64,000 nt of DNA from Onchidella celtica (Eukaryota > Mollusca > Gastropoda > Systellommatophora > Onchidiidae), in the NCBI GenBank assembly GCA_963931925.1, contig OZ007579.1, forward strand, positions 52,272,257-52,336,256, read 5' to 3'. Made by a program: the position numbers and the translations under genes. This document shows, in pieces, positions 1 to 13,300 of the stretch. The notes beneath the pieces were generated by a model. The model did no database searches and was not told where the DNA came from. It saw nothing but the letters and a program-made list of their open reading frames with translations. Positions within the stretch are counted from its first letter, which is position 1. Every line of letters starts with the position of its first letter.

Positions 1-555
1 TCCAGTGCGGCAAAAGCATTCTTTGAGCTAAAAGAACAATTTTTGTGCATTTCAGGGTCTGGCGAGTAATATTTTTGATGACATAGAAGAGTCACCAAAA
101 GTCAAAAGCATGTTCAGAGAAATTCAACACATAATGTTTGGCAAGAGTTGGACAAGTTTTTGTCCCATTCCAAACAGATTTCTCAATATGTTACATGTCA
201 GTGATAGGCTGGAAAGACTGAGGGATTCGCTACTGGTTTTTATTTTGGTTTTTTGTCCAATCAAGAATGAAAAAAGCACAAGGATGGACTAAACCAGACG
301 TGGTCTGTGCTAAGGACATAAAACATATCCAAGGTATTCTTACTAAACAAAAGCAATGTTCAACAAACATTTTCCACTAACAGTGACAGAAAAGAAAACA
401 TTCTGCTTCGTCTATTCCGCTGAGGCACGCAGACAGAAGCTACTAAACAACTATATAGAAGCATTCTGAGGATGTTTAGTGGCTACATGAAACTTTTCCA
501 ATCAGAAAAACCACTGTGCTATCGCCTGCACACAGAAATGTTCTTTCTTTAAGAG
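1..555. other. no recognisable gene
   Basis: Only short frames broken by stops are present on either strand. The translations show no motif I recognise. The segment may be further decayed transposon sequence, since it adjoins transposon remnants, but nothing in it shows this directly. Confidence 0.4.
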
Positions 556-629
556 ATGATGTGTTCAAGGTTCTGGATGCTGAGAGTCTTAGTTGAGCTG
601 GTGAGTATGTATCCTGTCATTTCTACAGT

Positions 630-1062
630 CACGGAATGTCCCAGGGGTCAAGTCCAACCAAAAGGACAGTCGGGTATTTGTGTAGACTGTGTGGATGGAT
701 GGTTTATGCCAGTGGAAGAGAACACATTTATGAAATGTTTCGCACACATTTATGAAATGTTTCAAGTGTCACCACGTTCTTGTCTCACATTTGGAGAGCT
801 TGAAATCTCCATGCAATAAAACTGACAATGCTGTGATACATTGTATCTTCGTCCTTACTTGGGGTGAGTGTAAGAAAAGCAGAGGATGTCCCTCACCCAT
901 TAAACTGTGCCAGGCCTTCAGTGATGCTGTGTGTTCTCCGCCCAGTGAACCTGCACTGCCCTGTAGACATGGCGAATTCTTGAATATACCAACAATGAAA
1001 TGTTTTCCCTGTACGCACCACACTTTCACAGACAATGACAAACCTTGTCACATAGTCCAGAA
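630..1062 (+). pseudogene. TNF-receptor-like cysteine-rich fragment
   Basis: Conceptual translation gives closely spaced cysteines with the rhythm of TNFR cysteine-rich domains: a CVDC pair, a CFKC pair, a C-N-K-T-D-N-A-V-I-H-C stretch, a C-Q-A-F-S-D-A-V-C stretch, and a GEF followed by CFPC. A 22-bp tandem duplication (units at 722 and 744) shifts the reading frame, so the 5' part lies in one frame and the rest in another. From about 752 the frame runs without a stop into the Mutator-like transposase that follows. No signal peptide, membrane segment or splice signal was established. It could be an exon captured by the transposon or a coincidental Cys-rich segment. Confidence 0.33.
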
Positions 1063-1065
1063 AGT

Positions 1066-2681
1066 GGATCAAGTAGAGGCATGGAAATCCGTAATAAATA
1101 GCTGTGACGGAAATAAGTCTAGTGTGGACTTGAAAAGGCTTGACAACATATTTCCTTTCTTTTGTCCCCATTGCCAGTCCAAACCACTTTCACTTGTTGA
1201 GGGAAGGTGTGTGGGACTTGCCTTTGAATTGAAAGTTATCTGCACAGTATGTGATGAAGTTGTAGCTACAGGGTGGACCTCAGAAAGAGACGACAGTGGC
1301 CATGGCTTTACCATCAACAGGACAGGCGCATTTTTTTGCCAGTCCACAGGCAGGTTTTGGGTCACACAGTTTCAATCTGTTGTGTGAAAACCTTGGCATA
1401 CCTGGTCTACACAACAAGACCTTTCAAAAACATGCCAAAGCCATATATAAGCACTCTCTTCCTGCGCAGAAAAATCTTTCTTTGGGCAGAGGAAATACAT
1501 GCACATGAGATAGCACATGTCTATCCTCCATGGAGTTTCATACTCACCAGGTGATATTACAGACATCTCAGTAAGCTATGATGCAACCTGGCTTTCACGT
1601 GGCCACACATCTCACATACGGGTCTGCTGTGTCATTGAAATAATGGCTGGGCTTGTTGTGGACTGTCACGTCTTGTCATCCTTCTGCCACAAATGCGAGA
1701 AAAAGAAAGCACTGAAAGGCAAAAGTCCAGCTGCATATGAAACCTGGTATCAAGTGTAAGACCATATTGCAAGCAATTCCAACTTTTTGGAACTTCTGGA
1801 ATGATGGAAGTTCATGGGGCGCGTGTTTTGTGGATGAGAAGTGTTGACTTCGTACGTTTTCAGTACACACCAATGCTGTCACATGGAGACTGCAAGCCCT
1901 TCACTGCACTTCAATAACTGCAGCCATACGGAGATGATGTGAAGCTTCAGAAAGAAGAATGCATCAACCATGTTGGCAAACGCATGGGAACTGCATTGCG
2001 GAAGCTTGTGAGTGACTGCTTGAAGCCAGGCATCACTCTTGGATGGAGAGGCAAAGGGCGTCTGACACAGAACACCATTAGAAAGCTACAAGTATATTAT
2101 TCATGTGCCAAACGATCACACAGCAATGCACTGGATATGCAGTGAGCAATCATGGCAAGCCTGTACCATGATTACAGCACTGACGCCGATCCATTGCACC
2201 ATCTGTGTCTACCAGGTGAAGATTCGTGGTGCCATTTTCAGGCATCAATTGCTCAACACCGAGAGCCTGCAAAGCACAAGGACTTCAGAACATCCTGAGG
2301 TAATCTACAAAAGGCTGTCAGATATTCCTCCAGCGCTGCGAAAGGAAAGCTACTCAAAATGCCAATGAGTCACTGCACTCTGTCATTTGGTCGCGCTGTC
2401 CGAAGGATAAATTTTTCTCTTGCCCCACAGTTGAGCATGCAGTAATGACTGCACTCAACACATTCATCTTTGGGTCAGCAGCACAGCAGGAGATCATACA
2501 TGCTTTTGGAGTACTGCCACAATCAAGTTCGGTTCAGATGTTTGAGCAGCGACAAAAACGTCGCATTTGAAGCAGTAAGAGAAAAGAGGATGCTGCCCTC
2601 CAGCATAGGAAGAAATTGAGACTAGAAGCCAAGAGGAAACTTTTAGGAGAGTTGGAGAAAGCTGAGGGAGGACCTTCATAA
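1066..2681 (+). pseudogene. decayed Mutator-like (MULE) transposase
   Basis: The fragments follow the order of the Mutator-like transposases common in invertebrate genomes. First is a zinc-ribbon-like N-terminus (FFCPHCQSKPLS, then CTVCDEVVATGW, about 1160-1290). Next is FNLLCENLGIPGLHNKTF (about 1370-1430). The catalytic-core entry DISVSYDATW with RGHTS and CHVLSSFCHKCE follows at 1560-1710. A block at about 1875-1910 reads SHGDCK where the family usually has SDGDSK. Then come EECINHVGKRMGTAL and KGRLTQ (1950-2070) and a basic C-terminus ending at TAA 2679. Several frameshifts and stops split the frame, and the acidic residue of the SDGD block is His here, so it cannot be active. Terminal repeats were not found. 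Confidence 0.7.
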
Positions 2682-2794
2682 CAAGCAGGGGCGTTTTGAA
2701 TCATCGTTCTCAAGGTAGACAGTAGATTTTGTATTCTCAATTCTTTTTCTGACATTTTAATTGTATTTTTTTAATTTGCATTTTTTTTTTTCAT

Positions 2795-3738
2795 AAACAA
2801 ACAATACAACGCATCGAAGCCGCATAAATACCACATAAAAAGCTTTGGATTATGTGACAGCTTGACGGGATATGTGCCCAACTTACTGCTTTATTATGGC
2901 AAAGACACGTCATACGTTCCAGACGCCGAAGAAGACAAGTCTTCAAGCAGTCAAGGTTTTTCGTACATGCGAACATTGGAAAAAGGCACACAGTCTTTGC
3001 AGACAGGTGTACTACATAGCGCTACCGGCGATACAGTTTCTTCAAAGTTGCAGCTGTATTTTACTGGGACCCTCATGCCAACAAGAAAAGGATTTCCTGG
3101 AGAAATAAAAAATCAGAAACTGAAACACCAAGAAGCCAGATGGTATTCACACGAAGGTGATGACATCCTTTGTGTCTCATGCGAGACAAAAAAGCAAAGA
3201 AACCATGCATTACCGTCTCCACAAATTCCTCGGCAGAGATGGTGCCTGTCCGTGGCCGCACTGGTGAAACAGAGAAACCGTTGATGGTCAGTGTTTCCAA
3301 TATTGCCATGAATGGCTGTGATAAAACGGACCCAAAAACATTGGATATTATTCTCCAACAGAAAGCAGGGCCAAGAAATGGTGGAGAAATTTTTTTTTTC
3401 TGGATGCTTGAAATTGCCCAATTCAATGCTCACATTTTGTATACCCTGCCACATCCTGATGAGCGACGTCTTCAGTTCCGTGAATTCAAAAGCAGGTTGG
3501 TACAAGAATTACAAGAAAACATTGCCATGACGTCGACCCAGCCTAGAACGTCCTTGTAGAACGTCACAACCCTGCAGTCATGCCCCTCGTCCAGTACACG
3601 TACAAAGATCACCACTGCATGGTGTGCAGCACTCTCACCAAACTACAACGAACAATGTTTGTGTGCTCAGGATGCAGTGACAAACCACATTTGCACCCCA
3701 AACATTGGTTTTACCAGTACCACAAGTCCCAAGCCTAG
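2795..3738 (+). pseudogene. truncated piggyBac-like transposase (copy 1)
   Basis: The fragments match the neighbouring piggyBac at 4.7-6.5 kb. A KYHIKSFGLCDSLTGYV-type segment (2818-2875) and LLLYYGKDTSY are followed by a region with TRKGFPGEIKNQKLKH (3076-3125). After a frameshift come KKAKKPCITVSTN and EIAQFNAHILYTLPHPDERR (to about 3475). The cysteine-rich tail follows in another frame (CMVCSTL...FVCSGC...HPKHWF, 3618-3715). The N-terminal half, including the first catalytic Asp, is missing. It is an inactive 5'-truncated relic. Confidence 0.7.
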
Positions 3739-4471
3739 TAAAATGACCTGTAAATAGTGTTTTTCACACTTTTTATCTTGACTTGACCTCAGACTATAGT
3801 AGATATTATTAATTTCAGGCCTGGATTGACTTGTTTGTGTGATAAACTTGTTCCTGGACAGTGAAAGCACAGTTTTTATTCTTTACCAGTGGATATATTT
3901 CATAAAGCTGAACCTGCTATGACCTGGTGAGTCTAAAAATGGTTACATCATTTTCTGTTGCTTTTGTTTTTTCAATGTTGTTCCTGGCTAACTTGTGTCA
4001 TGTGATACTAACAAAAGCATTGTAAAATGATATAAATAGATGCAGAATTTAATTGTGAACATACACATACCAAAAACTTTACTCTAGTCAGGAAACAAAA
4101 AAAGTTATGCAAATTTTTCTCACCTCACCTACCTTGAAAAAAGTGGTAAAATTTAGACTGTGCGGTCAGACTGACAAACCCCTTCGCACATGAAGAGTTA
4201 ACCGAACCCTACTTAGAAAAGGTGTAAATATTTAAAAATGATCTCAAGGTACCTGTATGCAATGTTTTAAAAAATATACTCAAGCGAGATATGCCTTGTT
4301 GAAAAATCCAAAATGGCCGATAAACATTGTTAAGTAATCACAGCAATCATGAACAAAATTTGTTAGTAACGTTTAATATTCAGTTCCTACCATGTAAGAT
4401 GTGAGTTGATCTAGTTATTTCATCATTAACAGCCAAAATAACAAAAAGTGAAGTTACTGCCAGAGATCCCC
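3739..4471. other. non-coding sequence between two piggyBac relics
   Basis: This is AT-rich with no open frame of interest. The first part is probably the 3' untranslated region and right end of piggyBac copy 1; the rest is unassigned. Confidence 0.35.
4184..4201. repeat. possible right end of piggyBac copy 1
   Basis: A TTAA at 4198-4201 is preceded by tcgcacatgaagag. Read inward on the minus strand this gives TTAA followed by CTCTTCATGTGCGA, resembling the CTCTTTAACC start of the better-preserved copy at 4472. No matching left end was seen, so this is only a candidate terminus. Confidence 0.3.
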
Positions 4472-7002
4472 TTAACTCTTTAACCACGCAACAACGCTCA
4501 CAACGTTAGTCGATATTTCCAGTAGCCTCGTAAGAACGCTGACAGCATCGATTGCTATTTCGCACTATTTCAACAATATCTATTCCAGTCCCGGATTTTA
4601 CTCTTATAAAGGAAGTGTTTACACATCCGGGAATGATTTTTCCACAAAATTCAAGCGTGGTTTGTGACTGTTTGCTCTTGGTGTGCGATTTATATCGATC
4701 TGAGTGAGACCGTCGAAATTTGCTTTTGTGCTGACTGACTACAGCTGTGTTACCATGGCATCGGGTTCAAAGAAAAGGAGAGTAACGGCACAGAAAGCTG
4801 TGCAAATGTTCCATGAGTTAGACAGTGATAGCAGTAGCGATTTTGACGTGTTTAGTGAAGTTGACAATGCCAGATCAAGCGATGATGACCATCATAGTGA
4901 TTCTGATTCAGAATCAGCTGTTTTGTCACAACAGAAGGAGAGGGCCAGCAGGGGATGCAGATCTGTGGAGGCCCATAGTGGTTACAGCAAATGAAAACCT
5001 GTTTTTACCAAGAACACCTTCAGATTCTTACCCAAAAATGGTAGGAGACCTGGAATTCAAGTTGATCTGACTGAAGAGTCAACACTGCTGGACTGCTTCA
5101 GATCCATATTCACTGATGATGTGGCAGACCATCTCACTGCATCAGTGAATGCATATGCAGATGTCCAGTGTCTGAAAAACAACCCCCCTACAAAAAGATC
5201 TCATTTTTGGACCTGGACCCCGTTCACAAAGTACGAACTGTTCAAATTCATTGCCATGTATACGTCAATGGGACTTGACAAACGGCAAAAGGTGGAAGAT
5301 TATTTTGCACTTAGGCCACGCTGCTGCACACCCTTCTACCACCAGCTCTTCAACAGAGAAAGGTTTGAATGCCTTTATCAGACCATGCTGCACACTGGAG
5401 ACCCTGACACGGAGGGCAAGAACAAGATCGAGCTTTCGTAAATCTGTTGGCTGCCCGATTCAACGCTGTGTTTGTACCAGGGCGAGAAGTTTCCATCGAT
5501 GAGATGATCATCGGCTGGAAGGGCAGATGGAAATATCCACAATATAATGCGTCCAAACCGTACAAGTATCACATAAAAAGCTTTGGCTTGGTGGACAGTG
5601 CCACAGGTTTTGTCCTAAATCTCCTTACGTATTATGGAAAGGAGACATCTTATGACCCAACATTGGACCAAGACATGGCTAGCGGAAATTCAGTGAACAT
5701 CTTTCTTACTCTCCTGGCAACACTTGGAACAGGCTATCACATCTTTGCTGATCCCTGGTATACAACCAAAGTCCTTCTCCAGTGCCTCTTGCTGGAGAAA
5801 CAATACTTCACAGGGATACTGCAGAGAAATAGAGTTGGCTTTCCTGTTGAGGTAAAGAATGCAAATCTCCGACACATGGCAGCAAAGTACTGGATGGAGG
5901 AGGAGAAAATTCTTTGTGCAGTGTGGAAAGACACGAAGGCTAAGAAGCCTGTTCTTATTGTCTCCACAGAAGCCACTGCACAAGGTATCACAAAGAAAGG
6001 GATTGAGAAACCAGAAGTCATCGACACCTACAACATGTTCATGAACAGGTGTGACTGAGCCGACCGAATAGTCCGTTATTATGGCATCCACACACGAAAA
6101 TCATGGAAATGGTGGAAGAAAATCTTCATCTGGCTTATGGAGATTGTCTGCTGCAATGCTCAAGTTCTATATATCAAGACAAGAGCACCTGGCACCAAGC
6201 CCAAGCATCGCAGTTTGCAGCATTTCAAGGAGCAACTGATTGATGAACTCTGTGCAGGTGCAACAGCAATTGTTCCTGAGGAAGGTGAAAGACGGGCGAT
6301 TGCCAGACCAGGGCGGCCAAGAAGCAGCAACCCCTTGGAGACATTGGAGAGCGACAAACATCTCATAGTACACGTGAAAGGTGACAGGCGGTGCAAAGTC
6401 TGTAGCACACCAGGAGCCCCAAAGAGGACAAATTTTGCTTGTGAAGGGTGTGAAGGTCGCCACATCTGTATCTGAATGAGTGCTTCAAGAAGTTGAACAC
6501 ACAAGCCAACTTAGAATAACTACATCACAGGAGCAGTTGTGAACTGTATAATTATAGTGTAAATATAATGCTCTCATCAGTTTAGACCTGTAAATATTCA
6601 GAGCTGCTAAGCTCAATGATGATTTTCTTTCATTTTCTTGAACATTTTTTGTGGTTTGTGGAAATGGTTGCTGCTGATATTTTGACACTCATCATGCTGA
6701 TTTTGATATTGGCTTATATATTATCGCTTGGTAAGTACTCATCTACCTTTGCAGTTTTCATAACTTGTTCTACTGTCGTTTGCGTTTTTCACAAATATCA
6801 CATGATACACATTCATAATTCCTACATCATTTATTTCTGCATGCAACAGCCTTCAATTTGGTATATGACATGCTTATGTTACTAAAAACATTGGGCTTGA
6901 AATAGCAGTTTTAGTAAGCCCTATTGGCGCAAAAAAAAAAAAAAAAAAGTCCCAAAAAACCTCTGTGAAAACATGAAAAGAATTCCATGGTTAGAGAGTT
7001 AA
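4472..7002 (+). mobile_element. piggyBac-type element (copy 2), TTAA-flanked
   Basis: The left end is TTAA (4472-4475) followed by CTCTTTAACCACGC. The right end, read on the minus strand, is TTAA (6999-7002) followed by CTCTCTAACCATGG. The terminal repeats agree at 11 of 14 positions and the TTAA target duplication is intact, as expected for piggyBac. The element is about 2.5 kb and contains one degenerate transposase gene. Its right end lies only about 180 bp beyond the epsilon-tubulin stop codon. Confidence 0.75.
4755..6475 (+). pseudogene. piggyBac-like transposase, inactivated (copy 2)
   Basis: The ATG at 4755 opens an acidic N-terminus (DSDSSSDFDVF, then a D/S-rich run). The body has TWTPFTKYELFKFIAMYTSM (5205-5270), first catalytic Asp in VSIDEMIIGWKGR (about 5490-5525), HIKSFGLVDSATGFVL, second Asp in HIFADPWYTT (about 5740-5765) and a Cys-rich end (CKVCSTP...FACEGCEGRHIC, 6398-6472). 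Frameshifts lie near 4990, 5080-5120 and 5440. A TGA at 6056-6058 sits inside the third catalytic block (NRCD-stop-ADR) and looks like a CGA-to-TGA change. The frame otherwise continues open to 6475. Confidence 0.8.
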
Positions 7003-7183
7003 GAACAATAAAAAGTTATGATTTATCTCTGTGCAGGTGTGGAAGAAAGAAAGAACTGAGTTTCACAGGCTCATGAGTGGGGTTAAAATCGACAACCTAT
7101 ATGAGCACCGATATCCCCCTTTTTGTAGAGAGTAGGTTAATAATGACGGCCTATCAAATTTGTTCATCTGTTCTGTGACTTTG

Positions 7184-7342
7184 TCAGGAGACAAGTTTCA
7201 ATCTTGGGTCGACCACCACAGGTTGTCCCATGGTCCGTTCAAGATTTGAGTATTCTGTGATGACACTGTTGAGGGACTCTAAGCTCTCTGAGAAATCAGA
7301 CATTTCCATCCCATCTACTTGAGTGTAATGATGAAGATGTGC
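7184..7342 (-). CDS. TUBE1: TUBE1 exon 12 (residues 435-486)
   Basis: Last coding exon, from AHLHHYTQVDGMEMSDF to DPRLKLVS and TGA at 7184-7186. No AATAAA was seen on the minus strand before the piggyBac end at 7002, so the 3' end may lie inside that element. Confidence 0.93.
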   Translation of the reverse strand, partial: AHLHHYTQVDGMEMSDFSESLESLNSVITEYSNLERTMGQPVVVDPRLKLVS

Positions 7343-10300
7343 CTGGCATTGAATAGACAAAACAAAAGAATTAATACCAATTTTCTCTCCACTGATAAAG
7401 GAATTACATAAATTCTTTGTATGAAATCAGTTTTAATATGGTACGGTGCTGTGTTGGCAATGCTTGGCGCTCACTCATATGCTGGAAAAGATACTTTGGG
7501 AAAGGAGACATATCACAAACATGTACAAAATGTACTGTTTGTCATTCAAAGATTCAATTATAGGAAAACAAAATGAACATTTTTTGCCCAGGCATATAAT
7601 TTATTTTTATTTTCTTTAAGTCAATGTTTATTTTTACTAGTAACAAACCTTTCTTCTGTATAGTTTACTGAAGCGATCACGAATTTCTGAGAAGGTGTTG
7701 TGAACACATGTGTTATTTGCCAATGTCAGAAGTGAATATGGCTGCCCAACTGGTGCAACAGAACACAGGCCAGTTTTCCAACCCTCTTGATTCCAGTGTA
7801 CAAAGTGCAAGTTGGGTTTCAATCTGGGAGGATTAAAAAAAAACAACAACAAAACAGAAATTAGAATAATGCAGATCAAACAAGACAGAAATATAATTCG
7901 GATGTCAGTTTGTCCTGATCAAGAAATATGCCGAGAGTAAAAAAAACGAGTAATAAACAGTCATTTTGATCTCATGGACATAATTGTAATATTTACAAGT
8001 TTATCATTCAGCTACAGCTAGTCTTACATGCTGTCTGATTGCATACTTGAATTTCTTATATCCTGTCACACCTGCTCTCACATATTCATCATGCAATGTA
8101 AAAAAGTAGATTCTATGAAACTGAACACATAGTAGTATGTAAGGTTTAAAGGAACAATTTTCTCTTTCACTAAATAATATATTTATATTCCAAAATTTTA
8201 GCAATCGAGTAAATGAATAATGTGCTACAGATGAATGACAACTTGATGTAATTGTAACCCATAACTTTTTGTGTATTTCATTGTAACAGCTGAGGTTGTT
8301 CTAGCACGTTATAGTAGGGGGGAGTTAGTTAATCTAACTACAACCCTTTAGAAAAACAAAACTATTACAGCTGTAAAATAAATAAACACGAGATCCGACG
8401 ATAGATTAAATAATACTAAAGTTTAATAACTGTATAGTGACCAATAAATTACTAGGAAGACACCAGCGAAACTAAATATCTACGCCACACAAAAGGAAAC
8501 TCACTTACTCACCCCCCAACCACTCACACAGGTCTATATATATAAACATCCCTACAGAAAGTTCCCGAAATAAACGTTACCTTTACCCTCGCACAAACTA
8601 ACCAATCACGCATCAATACGTCATCAGGTCACATCACCCAAGGCCAAATCTGGCGTAAACATTCTTATCCACAACGTTATCGAATATTCGGGAACATACT
8701 AATATTTACTGAACGAGTCAAAACACCTGACAACAAGCGAGCGAGGAAAAAAACTACTCACTAGAAAAGAAGGTCAGGTCACGGAGTACAGTACACTCTG
8801 GCGGTTAACAATAAAATGGAAAAAGTAGTGGACACATGCTCAGCCACCAGCACAACAACAAAACCGGGGGAGGGCAAGGGGTAGCCCGCAGATGCTACAT
8901 TCATATAAATGTCTTATTTCGCAATTTAAACCTGTTTGATTTGAAGAACAAAATTATTTCCAGCACACCTGTCAATGTTCCTTCGAATGTCTGAAATTTC
9001 CACATTGCCACGGACCATGAGAGCACAGGCCAGGTACAGACTGTGTTTTGGATCTGCTTTCAACATTTGGTGGTCACTGGCAAAGGCATCAGAGAACATC
9101 TGGTCCAAGCTTGGTCAAACAGGGAAAAAAAATACTATAAGCATGGATTTGAGTTGACCATGTGTTATAATTTTATAAACATAGCTAGTTGATACAATGA
9201 GGATTATTTTTGTGAAAGGCTTTTATTAGTTTTAAAAAAGCAACAGACTGAGGCAAGAGACACACATCTGTAGCACAGATAAACAGGGTCTGCCTGAGGA
9301 GCTTTGGAGCCCAATAATCATAATCGTTGCTATTCTCTGTAAAACCTGCAATGTGGTGTTTGGTGGGTCTTGCAGTGTGTTGTTATGTGTACTTGACAAG
9401 ACTACATGACCCTCGTGTGGGGCTCACTTTGGAGTAATTCATCCAATTGGTTTAAAGCCAGGGCTAACAAAAAAAAAAAAATGACCCTACTAGCATGGTT
9501 TAAATAGCTGCCAACTTTCCAAAACTCCAAACGGACTCCTGAAATCAACATCCCCCCCTCCCCCACCGAAAAAGCACCATTTCCTTAACTAGTCACAGCA
9601 TGGGACACATGTATTATTATCTCTATATAAGATATTAAAAAGCAGGGACCAAACACTGCTAATAATAATATTGTCATCACCACTGTTTCTGTTTCCACAG
9701 GACAGAGCCTACTGATTAGCCTTTAAAGTTGTTTTCAGAATTCACAACTCTTTCAGTTTCATATTGCCCTTTCAGTGCTGAACACTGTCAGATTTGCCTC
9801 CATGTGATTGTGAAAAAAGGAAATCACTATCACCATAAACCGTATTTACTTACTGGAACCCCCAAAAAGTACTAAATACGTATTTTATGAACTGGTTGGA
9901 AGCTATGTCTGACAGGTTTAATCAGCCCTAACAAAACAAAACAAAAAATGACCCTACTAGCATGGTCAACCAGCTCACCAAGACCCCATGCCCTACTAAC
10001 AAGTAACATTACAGATTCTAATCTTCTGGATGTTTCACGTTTAGGGGCTTCTCTGGGCAATGGCAGGGGCCTCCCAAAGCCGGAATCCAAATGCTCTGAC
10101 ATACCATGACACAGTGACAGACACAATAAATGAATAGAGACAGAGACAAGTTAGAAAAATTATCCTTTTTCTCACATTATCAATTATTTAAAGAAATCCT
10201 CTTAATCCTTTCATTACCAAAACTGCACAAGCTATGAAATCTTGTTAATCAAAGGTACTGCTTCCTTTCACACATGGATACTGGAACCTGGAACCAATTT

Positions 10301-13300
10301 CTATAGCTGTTGTAAATCTTAATGACCATAAACATGACAAAAATCTGAACTCATTGCCTACACAGCCTTGAGGCCCGGCCAGCCCCATGCCACTTCTATA
10401 CCATTTTTAAAAACAATTCCATGTACTGTCCAGATTTACATTTGGCTAACATGTCATCCATGAAATGGAAGGTCATTTCTTCCATCTTTTCACTGATACA
10501 TAACTCAAACTCATTGTTTGAAGGGGGTTTCCATAATAAGTTGTCAAATTCACCCTCCCTCTCTGCCTAAAATTTACATTCTCACTCGACCACTGGCAGT
10601 TTCATCTGTATCAACTAAAACTTTCCTTGCCTGAACCTTCATATAAACCATTTCTAATGCCTCCTCAGTAAACCTAAAGTTGTAAACATTTAAGATCAGT
10701 CTCTCCCACATTTTGACACCCCACTGAAAACACCATGTAAGAACCACATGAAAAACAAAGCTATAAATTCATCTCATTTTTCTCCAGTGTGGTCAAAAGT
10801 AAATAACTTAACATAAAAATGATTGAGGAATATGCTGACCCCAATTTCATTCCTTTTCTCTCTTGTATATATAGGCGCAGGAAGCTGGAAGACCTCAAAG
10901 CCATCAGAATGGCTAGCTGTGCATCGGCTCCGCTGACCACAAGTTACCATCATGATCATGATGGTGACATGTAAGCAATGAGTTAAAACTGACCAGCACT
11001 CAACCTGAGCTTGGCAACAGACAGACAAATACATTTTCACCATCATAGGCATCAGTAATGAAATAATAATCCTAATATTTCATAAATGGCATTGTTACCG
11101 TCGTGGTGGCAGCTTGACATCAGCCATGCAGTAGAGCGGAGTCTGACTTGCCACCAGGTAGTGCATCTTGGGAAATGGCACCAAATTCATGGTGATTTCA
11201 TTCAGATCTACATTCAGGGATCCTTCAAATCTTGCAGAACTGAAAATCATATCAATCTTTTTATCAGTTATATTTCCTTGAATTTTGGAGATTTTCAAAA
11301 CTCATTTATTATTAATTATGGCAAGTCTTATTCTTAACAATTACAACATGATGGATTTTGCTTCATAGATCTAAATAAAAAGTTTAATTTCTCAATAATA
11401 GTGTATGAATTAATAATGCTATGGATCAAATACACAATTGCAAATTAACTTTTTAACTGTCTAGTATGTCAGACTCATCAGTGTGGCACGGATGCATTTG
11501 GGAAAATCTGCTTGGTTTTTCTGTTTTAAAATCCTGAACATAGTAAATATCTCATCAGTGTTCCCTAAAACTGTGGTAATTAGTTTTCACAACTTTTCAG
11601 GAGAAGCAAAAAACTGTTTTAATTTAGCACTACTGGTCTAGTGTCAATGACTTTTTGAAAGTTTGTCATTCGCTCAATTTTTGGCTTAGAAGCCTTGAAC
11701 CAAGATCATTCGATGCGGCTTTGAATTTTTCAAATTTTTTAGTTAATACAGTCTCAGGGAATGGTGAGGACATCATTAATACCATGACATCCTACTGTAT
11801 ATTTGTGATGAATTGTGGCCGTATCTAATAGATCTCCCAGAGTAAGTAACAAAGATTTCACCTAGTCATGTTGAGGAGCAGATTTGCTACCAGGTTGTTC
11901 ATTTTATCAAATGGTTTTTCGTCCGACTGTCGCACGACACCCCCATCCCCTGCCGATAGAGCACTGTCAGCTTTGACTGCTCCTCCACTGGTGTACATTC
12001 TTTTCCCTGTCTTGGTGGATGGAACTGCCTGTGAGATCTTGTTCACAATGTCCACCAATGCCTGGAACACAGGAACATGGAACAGCGAGTAAAGTCATGA
12101 TGGCTAGATGGAGTTATGGATAAGCTGATGCACAATACACACTGCAACCTTAGTGCTTGTTTATTCTTCATTTTCTGAAAACTGCAAATCTTTTTTTCTT
12201 AACCGTTCACTTTTCTTTTTTTTTTTCCTTTTTTTTTTGTTCAAGGAAAGTCTTGAACTGAATGTATTGCCTTTTTTGTCCTCCCTTTGTCTTTGCGTTT
12301 TATGATATTGTTTGGGTATTATGCGAGGTTTTGCTAAATGCAACTTTTGCTAAGTTTGTACTTTGCTTTAAGCCTTGCTGTGACCCCAGTTTTTCTGTCG
12401 TTTTTGTAATATTTCATCAAGATCTTTTAGTATGTAGAAGAGGTATAACAAATGCACACTTTGACCCTTATTTACATGTAAAATGTTTTGTGGCACTTAT
12501 CAAGCTGTTTCATAGTTCCGATTTATACTAACTCATCATAAAACTAAAACCGTAAATGTTTAATGTCAAATTTCTCAGCTGTGCAAAACGTGGAGTTGGA
12601 ACAAACAGGAACTAAGGTCGTGACACAATGATAGAAGATGAGCTGAGACAGATGAAAGATTAACTGGGTGACGCTGAAACAAACTCAGATGCACAACATG
12701 GGTGAATGTGAAATCAAATTATTTTTCCTGAAAGCAGTTGTCCATAGAAATAAAAATTCCACAAACACCACACCAATATAAAAATGTATTAGTATACTTT
12801 GATACACACAAATGTGCACATTATAACTTAAAACATGATCAACAACTGCTGTGTCTCCATGTACCAGCTGTAAGGTTCTGTCTGGGTTTAATTACTGAGG
12901 GACATTGTAACGAAGACTTCAGGTCTGGGACTGATGTACTTCAAATATTAGCTGCAACCAGCAGATTGAAACAAATTAGCAGCAGGGCATGAGGAGTGCA
13001 GAAAAAATTTCAGCTTTCATTTTTTTGGGGCCAAATTTCACTCATGGTGCAAGATAAAGAATGATTTAGTATATATAGTCTACTATGTACATGATGTAAA
13101 TAAGTCTGAAAATATGAATTAAATGGATAAGAAATGGACCTGGATTCACTGACAGACAGAAAAATATCAAGTATCAAGAAATATTTTCTGCATGTCGAAA
13201 AAAAAAAAATCACAGCTTCACCATGTTTCACACAATGAAATCTTAGGTTTTGAAGGCAGGTGCAAAGGATGCAGTGCATTCAACAATTAGGTGACTTACT

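Noticed and set aside
12161..12343. Lys/Arg-rich minus-strand frame
   Set aside because: Derived from a poly-T/A tract in a TUBE1 intron.
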